Below are positions 8,067-14,678 of a stretch of 64,000 nucleotides of DNA, in pieces. The number at the start of each line of letters is the position of its first letter. The stretch's first letter is position 1. Below the pieces are notes generated by a model. It was not told the origin of the DNA. It saw nothing but the letters and a program-made list of their open reading frames with translations, and searched no databases. Origin of the DNA: Clostridiales bacterium UBA7285 (GTDB lineage Bacteria; Bacillota; Clostridia; Peptostreptococcales; Anaerovoracaceae); the NCBI GenBank assembly GCA_002472145.1, contig DKRJ01000008.1:1-64000 (forward strand), read 5' to 3'. The position numbers and the translations under genes are program-made.

Positions 8067-8659
8067 TGAAACACGGCAAAAATGAAGCTCAGACAATGGG
8101 TGAAATGGTAGAGGATATGAACGAAGCTAAAGAGCGTGGGCTATCTACTCGCCGGGGTCAGAGCATTTATAAAAAAGAGTCGGGGGAATACCAAGAGGAA
8201 AAGCTTAAAAGCCTTATTTCTATGAACTTGAAAGAGCTTGCAGAGGTGGCTACTAAAGAGCGTGTTTCTCTACATGATCTTGAAGAGGTACAGCGGCGAA
8301 CAGTTTATTACATGAAAGCGTGTGAGGAAACGGGAACTTTCCCCACCTCTTTAGGGCTTGCCCGGTCGCTTGGCTACTCTGATAGAGCCTTGCGCTATTG
8401 GAGAAGCAGAAACCCGGAGAGCAAAATAGCTCAATGGTTGGAAATGTTCAATGATATGTGCGCTGATATCCTTAGTCAGTCAGCGTTAAAGAACAACGCT
8501 AATAACATCATGGCTATTTTCCTCAATAAAGCACTGTATGAAATGAGAGAGACAAGCGAACTTGTTATTACACCTCATACCACAGAGGAAGAATACAAAC
8601 CGAGTGTAGAGGAAATAAGGCGGCGTTATCTCTTGGACGAAAACACAGAGGACGAGTAA
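8063..8659 (+). CDS. Terminase small subunit-like / gp3-type DNA-packaging protein
   Basis: This 198-aa protein overlaps the ATPase stop by ATGA. Residues ~85-170 read as a recognition HTH (TSLGLARSLGYSDRALRYWR), a linker helix, then NNANNIMAIFLNKALYEMRE. The order HTH then an N-x-x-x-x-x-F-L/K-N segment is that of the gp3/terminase small-subunit family, which marks DNA for packaging. If correct, the element could be packaged by a helper phage, as PICIs carrying terS are. An alternative is a plain HTH regulator. No large terminase is present here. Confidence 0.5.
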   Translation: MMKHGKNEAQTMGEMVEDMNEAKERGLSTRRGQSIYKKESGEYQEEKLKSLISMNLKELAEVATKERVSLHDLEEVQRRTVYYMKACEETGTFPTSLGLARSLGYSDRALRYWRSRNPESKIAQWLEMFNDMCADILSQSALKNNANNIMAIFLNKALYEMRETSELVITPHTTEEEYKPSVEEIRRRYLLDENTEDE

Positions 8660-8672
8660 CGGGGGTGAGATC

Positions 8673-8966
8673 ATGTATTATACACAGCTTACAGAGCATT
8701 ATTTAAGGCTTGCCGTGAGAAGTCCGGCAATAAAAGATGATGTTTCGGCACATTGGCAAGCTGTAGCCCGACAATGGATTGATAACCAGTCCGCAGAAGA
8801 TCAAGCCTTTATTAAAGAGGTTTTCAAATATGAGTGTTGGACTACTAAAGACGGGTTAGACAGTCTCCCCGGTGGTTTCCGGGGAAAACGATCACGGTTA
8901 GACAAGCTCTTGAGAGAGTTTGCTATACACTCACAATTATATGCACAGGAGGATAAAAGAAAATGA
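8673..8966 (+). CDS. Hypothetical element protein
   Basis: A 97-aa soluble protein with a GGGGGTGAG ribosome site. It is helical, with several Trp/Tyr (HWQAVARQWIDNQ, YECWTTKDGL) and a basic stretch GGFRGKRSRLDKLL near residue 70. It overlaps the following gene by ATGA. The pattern is reminiscent of small phage proteins between packaging and head genes, but no family is recognised. Confidence 0.55.
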   Translation: MYYTQLTEHYLRLAVRSPAIKDDVSAHWQAVARQWIDNQSAEDQAFIKEVFKYECWTTKDGLDSLPGGFRGKRSRLDKLLREFAIHSQLYAQEDKRK

Positions 8967-9922
8967 GCAAGAACGGAAACAACGGACAATCTTTTGATGC
9001 ACTTCTTAACAGTATCAAGCGCACTGGTGAGAAATGGAACAGCAACGGCGGCACTGTGGACACATTCGCCGCTATGCACAAGAAAATGAGAGATAGCCGC
9101 CACTTTATGGATAATGAGCGGCGCACCCTTGATAGTCAGCTTGAGGACTACAAGAAAACATACAGCGGTGATTATATCGCTAAACAGCGTGTAGAGCTTG
9201 AAAAGGAACAGAACGAAGTATTTACAAAGCTCACAGGGGAAACAAGAAAAGAAATCAGACAGCTTATTGATGCAAAGAAAGACAAAATTATTGAAATGTT
9301 GGAGACTCCCCCAAGTGCTGACACGGTCAGACTGCTTGAGGTGCTGAGAATGAGAGACAATATCTCAGATGTTGAGGTGCAGACTCTTTTACCGTCTTTC
9401 TTTGGCAACTATCAAGCTGTTAAGGCTCTTGAGTCTATCGCAGAAAGCAACGGTATTACTGTTACTCTCCCGGTACAGCTTAATATTAGAACTATGTATG
9501 ACACTCTCGACAAGGCAGAAAGCTACTTGTTAGCGGCTTGTGATGATATGGCAAAGCCTAAAGCACAGCGCAATATCTTGTATAACCAGTTCTACGCTTA
9601 TAACAAAGATATGCCGGATGAGATTTATAGCCCGGAGTATAAAAATTATGTGGCTTTCTTCGATCATGTACCACAGTTACAGGAAGTTGAGACGGAGAAA
9701 ACACAGCTTACCCCGGTTGAAAAAACAAAACTTGATTGGCTCTTTAGAGATACTGAGGACGATACAGAAAAATTACAGCGCACTCGTGAGCTTATGGAAA
9801 AAACCCCGGATGTTGCACCGCTGTTAAATCTCTCAGAGTATGCGCCTTATGTTATGGCGGTAGAGCGGATGAAACAGGAAGAGAACAACGGCGATACTGA
9901 TACAGGCGATCACGCAGAGTAA
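8963..9922 (+). CDS. Coiled-coil element protein, possibly virion-related
   Basis: A 319-aa, strongly charged protein with no Cys in its first 180 residues. Residues ~50-115 are long heptad-rich helices (ERRTLDSQLEDYKKTY, then KQRVELEKEQNEVF). It has a mixed middle part and an acidic tail. It is the last gene of the operon and is followed by a terminator at 9938-9969. Its place after a terS-like gene, with a scaffold-like composition, suggests a capsid-morphogenesis or scaffold role as in capsid-remodelling satellites. That is inference; it could also be a DNA-binding accessory factor. Confidence 0.5.
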   Translation: MSKNGNNGQSFDALLNSIKRTGEKWNSNGGTVDTFAAMHKKMRDSRHFMDNERRTLDSQLEDYKKTYSGDYIAKQRVELEKEQNEVFTKLTGETRKEIRQLIDAKKDKIIEMLETPPSADTVRLLEVLRMRDNISDVEVQTLLPSFFGNYQAVKALESIAESNGITVTLPVQLNIRTMYDTLDKAESYLLAACDDMAKPKAQRNILYNQFYAYNKDMPDEIYSPEYKNYVAFFDHVPQLQEVETEKTQLTPVEKTKLDWLFRDTEDDTEKLQRTRELMEKTPDVAPLLNLSEYAPYVMAVERMKQEENNGDTDTGDHAE

Positions 9923-9937
9923 ACACGGCAAACTAAA

Positions 9938-9969
9938 AACGCCCTACCCTCTCACAAGGGCGGGGCGTT
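9938..9969 (+). terminator. Terminator of replication/packaging operon
   Basis: AACGCCCTACCCT and AGGGCGGGGCGTT form a 13-bp stem with one wobble and one mismatch around a 6-base loop, 16 bases after the stop of the coiled-coil gene. The T-run is weak (TTCTCTTT). Confidence 0.6.
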
Positions 9970-10034
9970 CTCTTTGAGAACCGTCTCACATGGCACAATG
10001 ACACTTGGAAATCAAGGGAGGACAAAAGTATATA

Positions 10035-10271
10035 TCAAGACTCTTTCTTGATATCGGATATATCGAAAGAAATTTTGTTACCATCATTAGAAACAAAAGC
10101 AAGCGGACAGCCTGTATAATCTGCGATCTTGATTAGATCGGCGGCAGAAAAGCTATCACGATAGAACTTATTACTTAACGCTTGGCTACTGATTTCAAGA
10201 TATGAAGCAAGCCCGGCGTGATCTTTCCCGGAAAGATTGAGTAATGCTTTTACTTTGCTTGATATTGCCAT
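10035..10271 (-). CDS. CI/Cro-like repressor
   Basis: A 78-aa protein that is little more than a single XRE-type HTH (HAGLASYLEISSQALSNKF around residues 18-36) plus a short extension. It is transcribed divergently from the integrase operon. Its own promoter (10306-10334) carries ATCTAATC in the spacer. The integrase and ftsK promoters carry the same word just downstream of the -10, so it most likely represses all three. A perfect 8-bp inverted repeat (ATATCAAG/CTTGATAT, about 10031-10053) spans its 3' end. It lacks a LexA-like cleavage domain, so induction must use an antirepressor or another signal. Confidence 0.75.
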   Translation of the reverse strand: MAISSKVKALLNLSGKDHAGLASYLEISSQALSNKFYRDSFSAADLIKIADYTGCPLAFVSNDGNKISFDISDIKKES

Positions 10272-10305
10272 TACGGTTATACTCCTCTCTTTATACTGCT
10301 ATTGC

Positions 10306-10334
10306 ATTATAACGCATTTGATTAGATATGTCAA
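10306..10334 (-). promoter_or_regulatory. Promoter/operator of the repressor gene
   Basis: Read on the minus strand: TTGACA (10329-10334), 17-base spacer, TATAAT (10306-10311), both hexamers consensus. ATCTAATC lies inside the spacer at 10320-10327, a position where bound repressor would block its own promoter. Confidence 0.75.
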
Positions 10335-10376
10335 CAATCACGAAAAGAAAATAATCAAAAAAGTTATGCAAGGGTA

Positions 10377-10406
10377 TTGACAAGCATAATCTATAAAGTG
10401 TATAAT
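10377..10406 (+). promoter_or_regulatory. Promoter/operator of the integrase operon
   Basis: TTGACA (10377-10382), 18-base spacer, TATAAT (10401-10406). GTGTATAATCTAATC at 10398-10412 followed five bases later by CGAAAGAT is shared exactly, with the same spacing, with the ftsK promoter at 13495-13522. Confidence 0.75.
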
Positions 10407-10457
10407 CTAATCGTAATCGAAAGATTGCTAATCTATACCGAAAGGAGAAAACGCACA

Positions 10458-10745
10458 ATGAACAAGGGAATTACTTACAAGATCACTTTTAACCAGTCTG
10501 AGAACAAAGCCACGTTTACAGACACCCGGCGAAAAGAGCCGCTTTACGTTAGCGGTACTGAGCCGGGAGAGCTTGCGGAAATGTACCGCTATATAGCGTG
10601 TTATTTCTTGCAAATGGCGCATTATACCGACCACCCGAACGAATGGACAACGCCTAAATACTATAGCGGTGATGAATGGGAACAGATACATAGAATGATG
10701 AAAGGATGGTATCACAATGGCTTCGTGGACTCCAAGGAAGAATAA
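10458..10745 (+). CDS. Small element protein preceding integrase
   Basis: The ATG at 10458 follows AAAGGAG with ideal spacing; the frame is open further upstream, but the promoter lies there. It encodes 95 aa: a beta-rich N-terminus (GITYKITFNQSENKATFTD) and a helical Trp/Tyr-rich C-terminus. It overlaps the integrase start by 29 bases, so the two are coupled. No family is recognised. Position and size suggest a directionality factor or an early regulatory protein. Confidence 0.6.
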   Translation: MNKGITYKITFNQSENKATFTDTRRKEPLYVSGTEPGELAEMYRYIACYFLQMAHYTDHPNEWTTPKYYSGDEWEQIHRMMKGWYHNGFVDSKEE

Positions 10746-11967
10746 AGCCGGAGAGACAATCAGTTATCAAATAAAAGTCTCTCGTGGTAGGGATAAGCTC
10801 ACAGGAAAACAGCTTACACCCTATACCATGACTTACACGCCGCCGGAGGGGTGGAGCAAGAAAGCTATAGAACGTGACTTGATAAAGGTTGCCGGAGAAT
10901 TTGAAGCGGCTTGTAATCGTGGTGAAATCCTCACAAAAGAGGAACAGAAAGCGGCGGCAAGAGAAGCAAGGGAACAGGAATTGAAAAACCCTACTTTTGC
11001 ACAGTATATTGATATTTTTCTTGCTGAAAAGGCTTTGACAATCGCACCGGGAACACTGCTCAATTATAAAAATCAGTTCTCCCACATAAAGCCGTTCTTT
11101 GATGATCTGAAAATATCGGAGATACAGCCGTACCACATCAAAGAAGCTGTGACACGTTTTCAGAGCGAAGCAGTAAACGAAAAGAACGGCAAGCCCTATT
11201 CTCACGCTGTTTTATCTCGTACATGGATGTTATTACACGGGCTTTTCTCTATAGCGATTGAAAACGGCATTATACAACATAACCCTATGGAGGGCTTGCG
11301 CTGTCCGAAACAGAGAAAAGAGGAAAAGCTAAAAACCTCACTCGTATATGATGAAAAGCAAGTTGCTTATATCATGGATTGTTTGAACAAAGAGCCGTTA
11401 AAGTGGCGTGCTATGATGCTCTTTGCCATTGATACGGGTTGCCGCCGGGGTGAGATCATGGGTCTTAAATGGGATAAAGTAGACCTCAAGACCGGGGCTT
11501 GTGAGATATTCCGTAACAGGCAATATAACCCGGACACTCACAGCGATTATATTACTACACCGAAAAACGGCAAAGGTAGAACGATCTTCTTAAATCCCCC
11601 GGTTCTACAAATCCTTAAAGAGTGGAAACGGGAACAGCAGATAAACGCTTTCCGATTGGGTAAACCTATTAACGGTTATGTGTTCACTCATGAAGATGTT
11701 GAGCCGATGCACGTACACGCTTTTACAGCGTATTTACAGAAGTTCGGAAAGAAATATAATCTTCCCGGTATTCACCCTCACGCACTGCGCCATACAATGG
11801 CAACAATCAGCATTGCTAACGGTGCTGATATCGTCAGCGTATCAAAGAAGCTCGGACACGCTAATACAGCAATAACGCTTAATGTTTACAGTCACGCTAA
11901 CGAAGAAGCACAGAAACGGGCAAATGAAGTATTAGCCGAAGCAATTTATATTAAGAAACAGGCATAA
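10717..11967 (+). CDS. int: Tyrosine recombinase (site-specific integrase)
   Basis: The 416-aa phage/ICE-type integrase has an N-terminal arm-binding domain (1-70), a SAM-like core-binding domain (~85-185) and a catalytic domain (~200-410). The catalytic set is visible: Arg in CRRGEIMGL (~243), HALRHT (~355-360), LGHANT (~383) and the nucleophile Tyr in LNVYSHA (~390). It should integrate the element at the macrodomain-gene core site and, with a partner, excise it. It is expressed from the repressor-controlled promoter at 10377. Confidence 0.92.
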   Translation: MASWTPRKNKAGETISYQIKVSRGRDKLTGKQLTPYTMTYTPPEGWSKKAIERDLIKVAGEFEAACNRGEILTKEEQKAAAREAREQELKNPTFAQYIDIFLAEKALTIAPGTLLNYKNQFSHIKPFFDDLKISEIQPYHIKEAVTRFQSEAVNEKNGKPYSHAVLSRTWMLLHGLFSIAIENGIIQHNPMEGLRCPKQRKEEKLKTSLVYDEKQVAYIMDCLNKEPLKWRAMMLFAIDTGCRRGEIMGLKWDKVDLKTGACEIFRNRQYNPDTHSDYITTPKNGKGRTIFLNPPVLQILKEWKREQQINAFRLGKPINGYVFTHEDVEPMHVHAFTAYLQKFGKKYNLPGIHPHALRHTMATISIANGADIVSVSKKLGHANTAITLNVYSHANEEAQKRANEVLAEAIYIKKQA

Positions 11968-11985
11968 ACGAAAGGAGATCACACC

Positions 11986-12162
11986 ATGAACAAAACATTA
12001 GTAGAGAAAGCTACCAACCTCAACGCACTGTTAAAGGTGCTTGCCGCTGTCGATGAAGATAACGCCGATGCTGTCCGGGAATTACCGAGAGTGATACAGC
12101 TTGCAAGCGAATACAGCGACACACTATTAAATGATCTGATTAACGATCACAGCGACAAATAA
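11986..12162 (+). CDS. Small acidic element protein downstream of integrase
   Basis: A 58-aa protein beginning MNKTLVEKATNLNALLKVL, with AAAGGAG 9 bases before the ATG and only 18 bases after int. It is helical and acidic (AAVDEDNADAVRELPRVIQL) without Cys or Trp. No family is recognised. The strong ribosome site and operon position make it a real gene. Terminators follow at once. Confidence 0.6.
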   Translation: MNKTLVEKATNLNALLKVLAAVDEDNADAVRELPRVIQLASEYSDTLLNDLINDHSDK

Positions 12163-12166
12163 AGCC

Positions 12167-12254
12167 CTCTGAGAGCACACAGAACGCCCGTAGAGCCGTT
12201 TATAGCTTAACAGCCTGTAAACAGTTCTACGGGCTTTTATATTGGCTCTCAGAG
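12167..12254 (+). terminator. Nested terminator after integrase operon
   Basis: The inner stem GCCCGTAGA (12186-12194) with TCTACGGGC (12226-12234) is followed by TTTT. An outer stem CTCTGAGAGC (12167-12176) pairs with GCTCTCAGAG (12245-12254). Double pairing around the same centre is unusual and might form a stable RNA 3' end. Confidence 0.65.
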
Positions 12255-12273
12255 CCTTAAAAATAGGCATAAT

Positions 12274-12303
12274 AAAACCCCGGCTTACTCAACCGGGGCT
12301 TTA
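12274..12303. terminator. Bidirectional terminator between int operon and ftsK
   Basis: CCCCGG/CCGGGG hairpin (12278-12283 with 12293-12298) with an A-run on the left and CTTT on the right, placed between convergent genes. It serves the ftsK-like gene on the minus strand. Confidence 0.7.
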
Positions 12304-12319
12304 TCCTCTCTACTGGTGA

Positions 12320-13465
12320 TTATCCGGCTAACAGTCCGAATAATCCTTTTCTTTTGGGCGGTTCTTGCTTCATAGCGGCGTAGTAGCTAACAATATTATC
12401 TATATCGCTGTCCGGGGTAAATAGAGCTTGAAAGCGTCTTTCTATAATGCTGTTCCCGGTCTTGATAATTGCGTCTCCTCTTCCTGTGAGCTTTTCAGCG
12501 CCGCCGTGATCGAGTATAACCATACTATCATGAACGTTGCTAACCGCTAAACTTATCTTACAAGGGATATTTGCCTTTATCAGCCCTGTTACAACGTTCA
12601 CGCTCGGTCTTTGAGTAGCTATAATGAGGTGTATTCCGGCGGCTCTTGCCTTAGATGCTATTCTCACTATACTGTGCTCAACGCTTTTCTTACTGGTAAG
12701 CATCAAATCGGCTAATTCGTCAATCACAACGTACAATCTCGGATAATCTGTTTCTGAGATATCCTTAACGCCTAATCTGTTCATTTCTTGATATCTTTCG
12801 TCCATTTCAACGCAGAGATCGGCAAGCATTTTGACCGCAACGCTACTATCTGTGATAATCGGACAATATAGATGCGGCAAATTCTTATATCTACCTAACT
12901 CAATCATTTTCGGGTCTATCAAGATCAATTTTCCCTCAACAGGCGTGATCTTGTAGAGCAGTGAGCAAAGCAGAGAGTTTAACAGCACTGATTTACCGCT
13001 CCCGGTTGTACCAGCTATTAAAATATGCGGCGCATTGGCTATATCTACCACAACAGCGTGATTTGTCGTGTCCACACCAATACAAGCACTACTGCGGCTT
13101 GCGTTGTTAAAATCTGTGGTATAAAGTCCACTTCTGAGGTTTATAAACGCTCTTTCTGTTCTTGAGATATCAACGCCGAAATCTGCGATATTGGAGCTTG
13201 TCAGAGTTGCTATACCGTGATATCTTGCGCCTATGGCTTTCATGATCTTGTTGAGCTTTGTCTCATTGTACTGTAATATGTCTGTGAGGTTCATATCATA
13301 GTGTACAAGCTGAGGTGCTACAACGGTATTAGCACAACGGCAATCAAGCCCCGCCGCACTGATTATATTAGCAATCGCTGTGCCGCTGATCGGCTGATAA
13401 CTACTTTCCGGGGTAGCTGTGAGCAGTTCTCCCGGCGGTGTTGTGTAAGTAACTGTCCGTTTCAT
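12320..13465 (-). CDS. FtsK/SpoIIIE-like DNA translocase without membrane or gamma domain
   Basis: A 381-aa cytosolic motor. Residues ~20-130 match the alpha/beta part that precedes the FtsK motor. Walker A GTTGSGKS is at 152-159, LILIDPK at ~180, Walker B LYVVIDE ending at E250, and the IIATQRPS sensor at ~280. It lacks the N-terminal transmembrane segments and the C-terminal gamma domain that reads KOPS/SRS. Such a stripped motor could drive double-stranded transfer (as TraB of actinomycete elements), replication or packaging. It is transcribed alone from a promoter matching the integrase promoter, with GAGAGGAG before the ATG. No relaxase is nearby. Confidence 0.85.
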   Translation of the reverse strand: MKRTVTYTTPPGELLTATPESSYQPISGTAIANIISAAGLDCRCANTVVAPQLVHYDMNLTDILQYNETKLNKIMKAIGARYHGIATLTSSNIADFGVDISRTERAFINLRSGLYTTDFNNASRSSACIGVDTTNHAVVVDIANAPHILIAGTTGSGKSVLLNSLLCSLLYKITPVEGKLILIDPKMIELGRYKNLPHLYCPIITDSSVAVKMLADLCVEMDERYQEMNRLGVKDISETDYPRLYVVIDELADLMLTSKKSVEHSIVRIASKARAAGIHLIIATQRPSVNVVTGLIKANIPCKISLAVSNVHDSMVILDHGGAEKLTGRGDAIIKTGNSIIERRFQALFTPDSDIDNIVSYYAAMKQEPPKRKGLFGLLAG

Positions 13466-13513
13466 TGTCGTGTATCTCCTCTCTGAAAGATATTATCTTT
13501 CGTTTCTGATTAG

Positions 13514-13542
13514 ATTATACACGATAATGATTATGTTGTCAA
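13514..13542 (-). promoter_or_regulatory. Promoter/operator of the ftsK-like gene
   Basis: Minus strand: TTGACA (13537-13542), 17-base spacer, TATAAT (13514-13519), both consensus. It shares a 28-base block (13495-13522; ~25 identical) with the integrase promoter. A palindrome GAAAGATA-N-TATCTTTC at 13485-13501 follows on the way to the ribosome site. Confidence 0.75.
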
Positions 13543-13698
13543 CACATTTCTTAAAGATCGGCGCATCTTTCCGACCTAAAAAATAATTTGGTGGTACTAA
13601 ATTAGTTCCGTTGTCACTGCTTTGTCACTGGTGCTTTGTTCCATTTTTGCCTGTTGTAGTTTCTTGTGGACACGAGCTAACTTGTTGTAGCTTGTCGT

Positions 13699-13730
13699 GG
13701 TACTAATGGAACTGTAAAATTGATATAACA
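13699..13730 (-). repeat. Right inverted repeat of element (32 bp)
   Basis: This is the inverted partner of 5033-5064, 28/32 identical, ~165 bases inside attR. A related GGTACTAAATTAGTTCC lies nearby at 13593-13609, and TTAGTACC occurs at 5174-5181. The TTAGTWCC unit therefore recurs at both ends. Confidence 0.65.
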
Positions 13731-13788
13731 CACCGATATTATTTCACTCCCGGCGATCACACCCGGCGGCGGTGATTTTCGGGGGTCT

Positions 13789-13812
13789 GTTGATTTTCTG
13801 TTGATTTTTCGG
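13789..13812 (+). repeat. Right copy of direct repeat (TGTTGATTT doublet)
   Basis: This matches the copy at 4895-4920: GTTGATTT twice, spaced 10 bases apart, then a TTCGG tail. It lies ~80 bases inside the putative attR core. Confidence 0.5.
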
Positions 13813-13884
13813 CGGTGTGAGGGTATAAAATTGGCGTGTGGAGTGGCTGAAAACCGCATAAATACGGCACTTTCAGCAAACACA

Positions 13885-13977
13885 GTTTTTAATCTCTTCA
13901 AGGACAGCGACCTGAGAATCTATGAGATGATGCTGGAACCTGATGATCTCAACGAATTAGAGAAATTCATCAAATGA
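13885..13977 (+). pseudogene. Displaced original 3' end of the macrodomain gene
   Basis: Thirty codons reading VFNLFKDSDLRIYEMMLEPD and onward to a stop, with no start of their own. VFNLFKDSDLRIY aligns with VIFNVFKNVDYLLYRDLL at the end of the macrodomain protein (3976-4779). Macrodomain hydrolases of this family typically end in a similar FNVFK..DY..Y sequence. This fixes the insertion point of the element and shows that the original C-terminus was ~13 residues longer than the replacement. Confidence 0.75.
13891..13901 (+). repeat. Putative attR core
   Basis: AATCTCTTCAA is the right partner of the copy at 4729-4739. It is the point where chromosomal sequence, here the original 3' end of the macrodomain gene, resumes in the correct frame. 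Confidence 0.6.
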
Positions 13978-13987
13978 GAGTCGCCTG

Positions 13988-14248
13988 TTGACGATATGTT
14001 TAATACGACATATAATGCAAAATGGACCAGCACTCAGGCTGCCATATTCAAGGCCGCTTGGAGATGGTATTTATGAGTTGCGGACGAAACAGGGTTCGGA
14101 CATTACGTGGGTTCTCTACTTTTTCTTTATTGGTAAGAAGGCAGTCCTGACAAATGGTTTCGTAAAGAAGACGCAGAAGACTCCTCCGGCAGTGATCGAA
14201 CTGGCAAGGAAATATAAGGCTGACTATGAAAGAAGGTTTGGACAATGA
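13988..14248 (+). pseudogene. HigB/RelE-type toxin, 5'-truncated
   Basis: The visible ~80 residues match the C-terminal three quarters of phage-derived Gp49-like/HigB toxins: LPYSRPLGDGIYELRTKQGS, VLYFFFIGKKAVLTNGFVKK and TQKTPPAVIELARKYKADY. These are mRNA interferases of ~110 aa. The usual N-terminal beta strand and helix (~25-30 aa) are missing. The frame opens only at a stop at 13958 and offers TTG 13988 or ATG 14015. The start was probably lost when sequences beside the old macrodomain gene end were deleted. The antitoxin start overlaps its stop by ATGA. Confidence 0.7.
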
Positions 14249-14544
14249 GCAGCTATAATGACTATAAAAGAAAAGCACTTACGGACCCGGCAGTGAAGGC
14301 GGAATATGATGCTCTTCAGACGGAATATGATATTATCCAGGCTATGATCGATGCGCGAAACAATGAAGGGTTAACGCAAAAAGAACTGTCCGAACGGACA
14401 GGAATCACACAAGCGGATATTAGTCGCATCGAAAATGGCACAAGAAATCCTTCTCTTAGAATGGTAAAACGTCTGGCAAAAGGCCTTGGCATGAGGCTCA
14501 AACTCGAATTTATCCCGGATAGTGCCGCAAAGAATGCGAAATAA
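14245..14544 (+). CDS. HigA-type XRE antitoxin
   Basis: A 99-aa protein with an N-terminal helix (YKRKALTDPAVKAEYDALQ) and an XRE HTH at ~45-95 (LTQKELSERTGITQADISRI), the standard HigA layout. It would neutralise and co-repress with the toxin encoded just upstream, with which it shares an ATGA overlap. Since the toxin lacks its N-terminus, this antitoxin is probably a relic that may still bind DNA. Confidence 0.8.
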   Translation: MSSYNDYKRKALTDPAVKAEYDALQTEYDIIQAMIDARNNEGLTQKELSERTGITQADISRIENGTRNPSLRMVKRLAKGLGMRLKLEFIPDSAAKNAK

Positions 14545-14678
14545 ACATCTCATCAGCGAATACAGAAAATCGGCTAAGTGGACACTCGGTGTAATAAATT
14601 TCATCAAGTGTGAGTTCAGCCGCGCGGCGTGAGGTATCGAGCCGTCCGCGGCAAGCGCTATGAATTGAGTGAGATAAT

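Larger units (their letters stand above)
13543..13884. other. Right end of element: non-coding, repeat-bearing
   Basis: No gene recognised. It holds GGTACTAA and TTAGTTCC words (13593-13609), the right 32-bp inverted repeat (13699-13730), CACTCCCGGCGAT (about 13745-13757) and the TGTTGATTT doublet (13789-13812), mirroring the left end. Confidence 0.5.
4733..13901. mobile_element. ~9.2-kb integrated genetic element in the 3' end of the macrodomain gene
   Basis: The limits come from the short direct repeat AAT(G/C)TCTTCAA at 4729-4739 and 13891-13901. The left copy lies inside the macrodomain gene. The right copy is followed in frame by an orphan C-terminal fragment homologous to the end of that gene. 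The interior is visibly more A+T-rich than the flanks and contains a tyrosine integrase, an excisionase-like HTH protein, a CI/Cro-like repressor, a replication-type ATPase, a terminase-small-subunit-like protein and an FtsK-like motor. Near its ends lie a 32-bp inverted repeat (28 identical) and a direct repeat. No relaxase, capsid or portal gene is present. It resembles a phage-inducible island or an integrative plasmid; the precise class is unknown. Confidence 0.8.

Noticed and set aside
5174..13609. TTAGTACC words as transposon termini
   Set aside because: There is no transposase, and the words lie 275-450 bases inside the att cores, not at the ends.
4733..13901. Classifying the element as a conjugative ICE
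   Set aside because: No relaxase, coupling protein with membrane anchor, or type IV secretion gene is present; the FtsK-like motor alone does not show conjugation.
4733..13901. Classifying the element as a complete prophage
   Set aside because: No large terminase, portal, capsid, tail or lysis genes are present.
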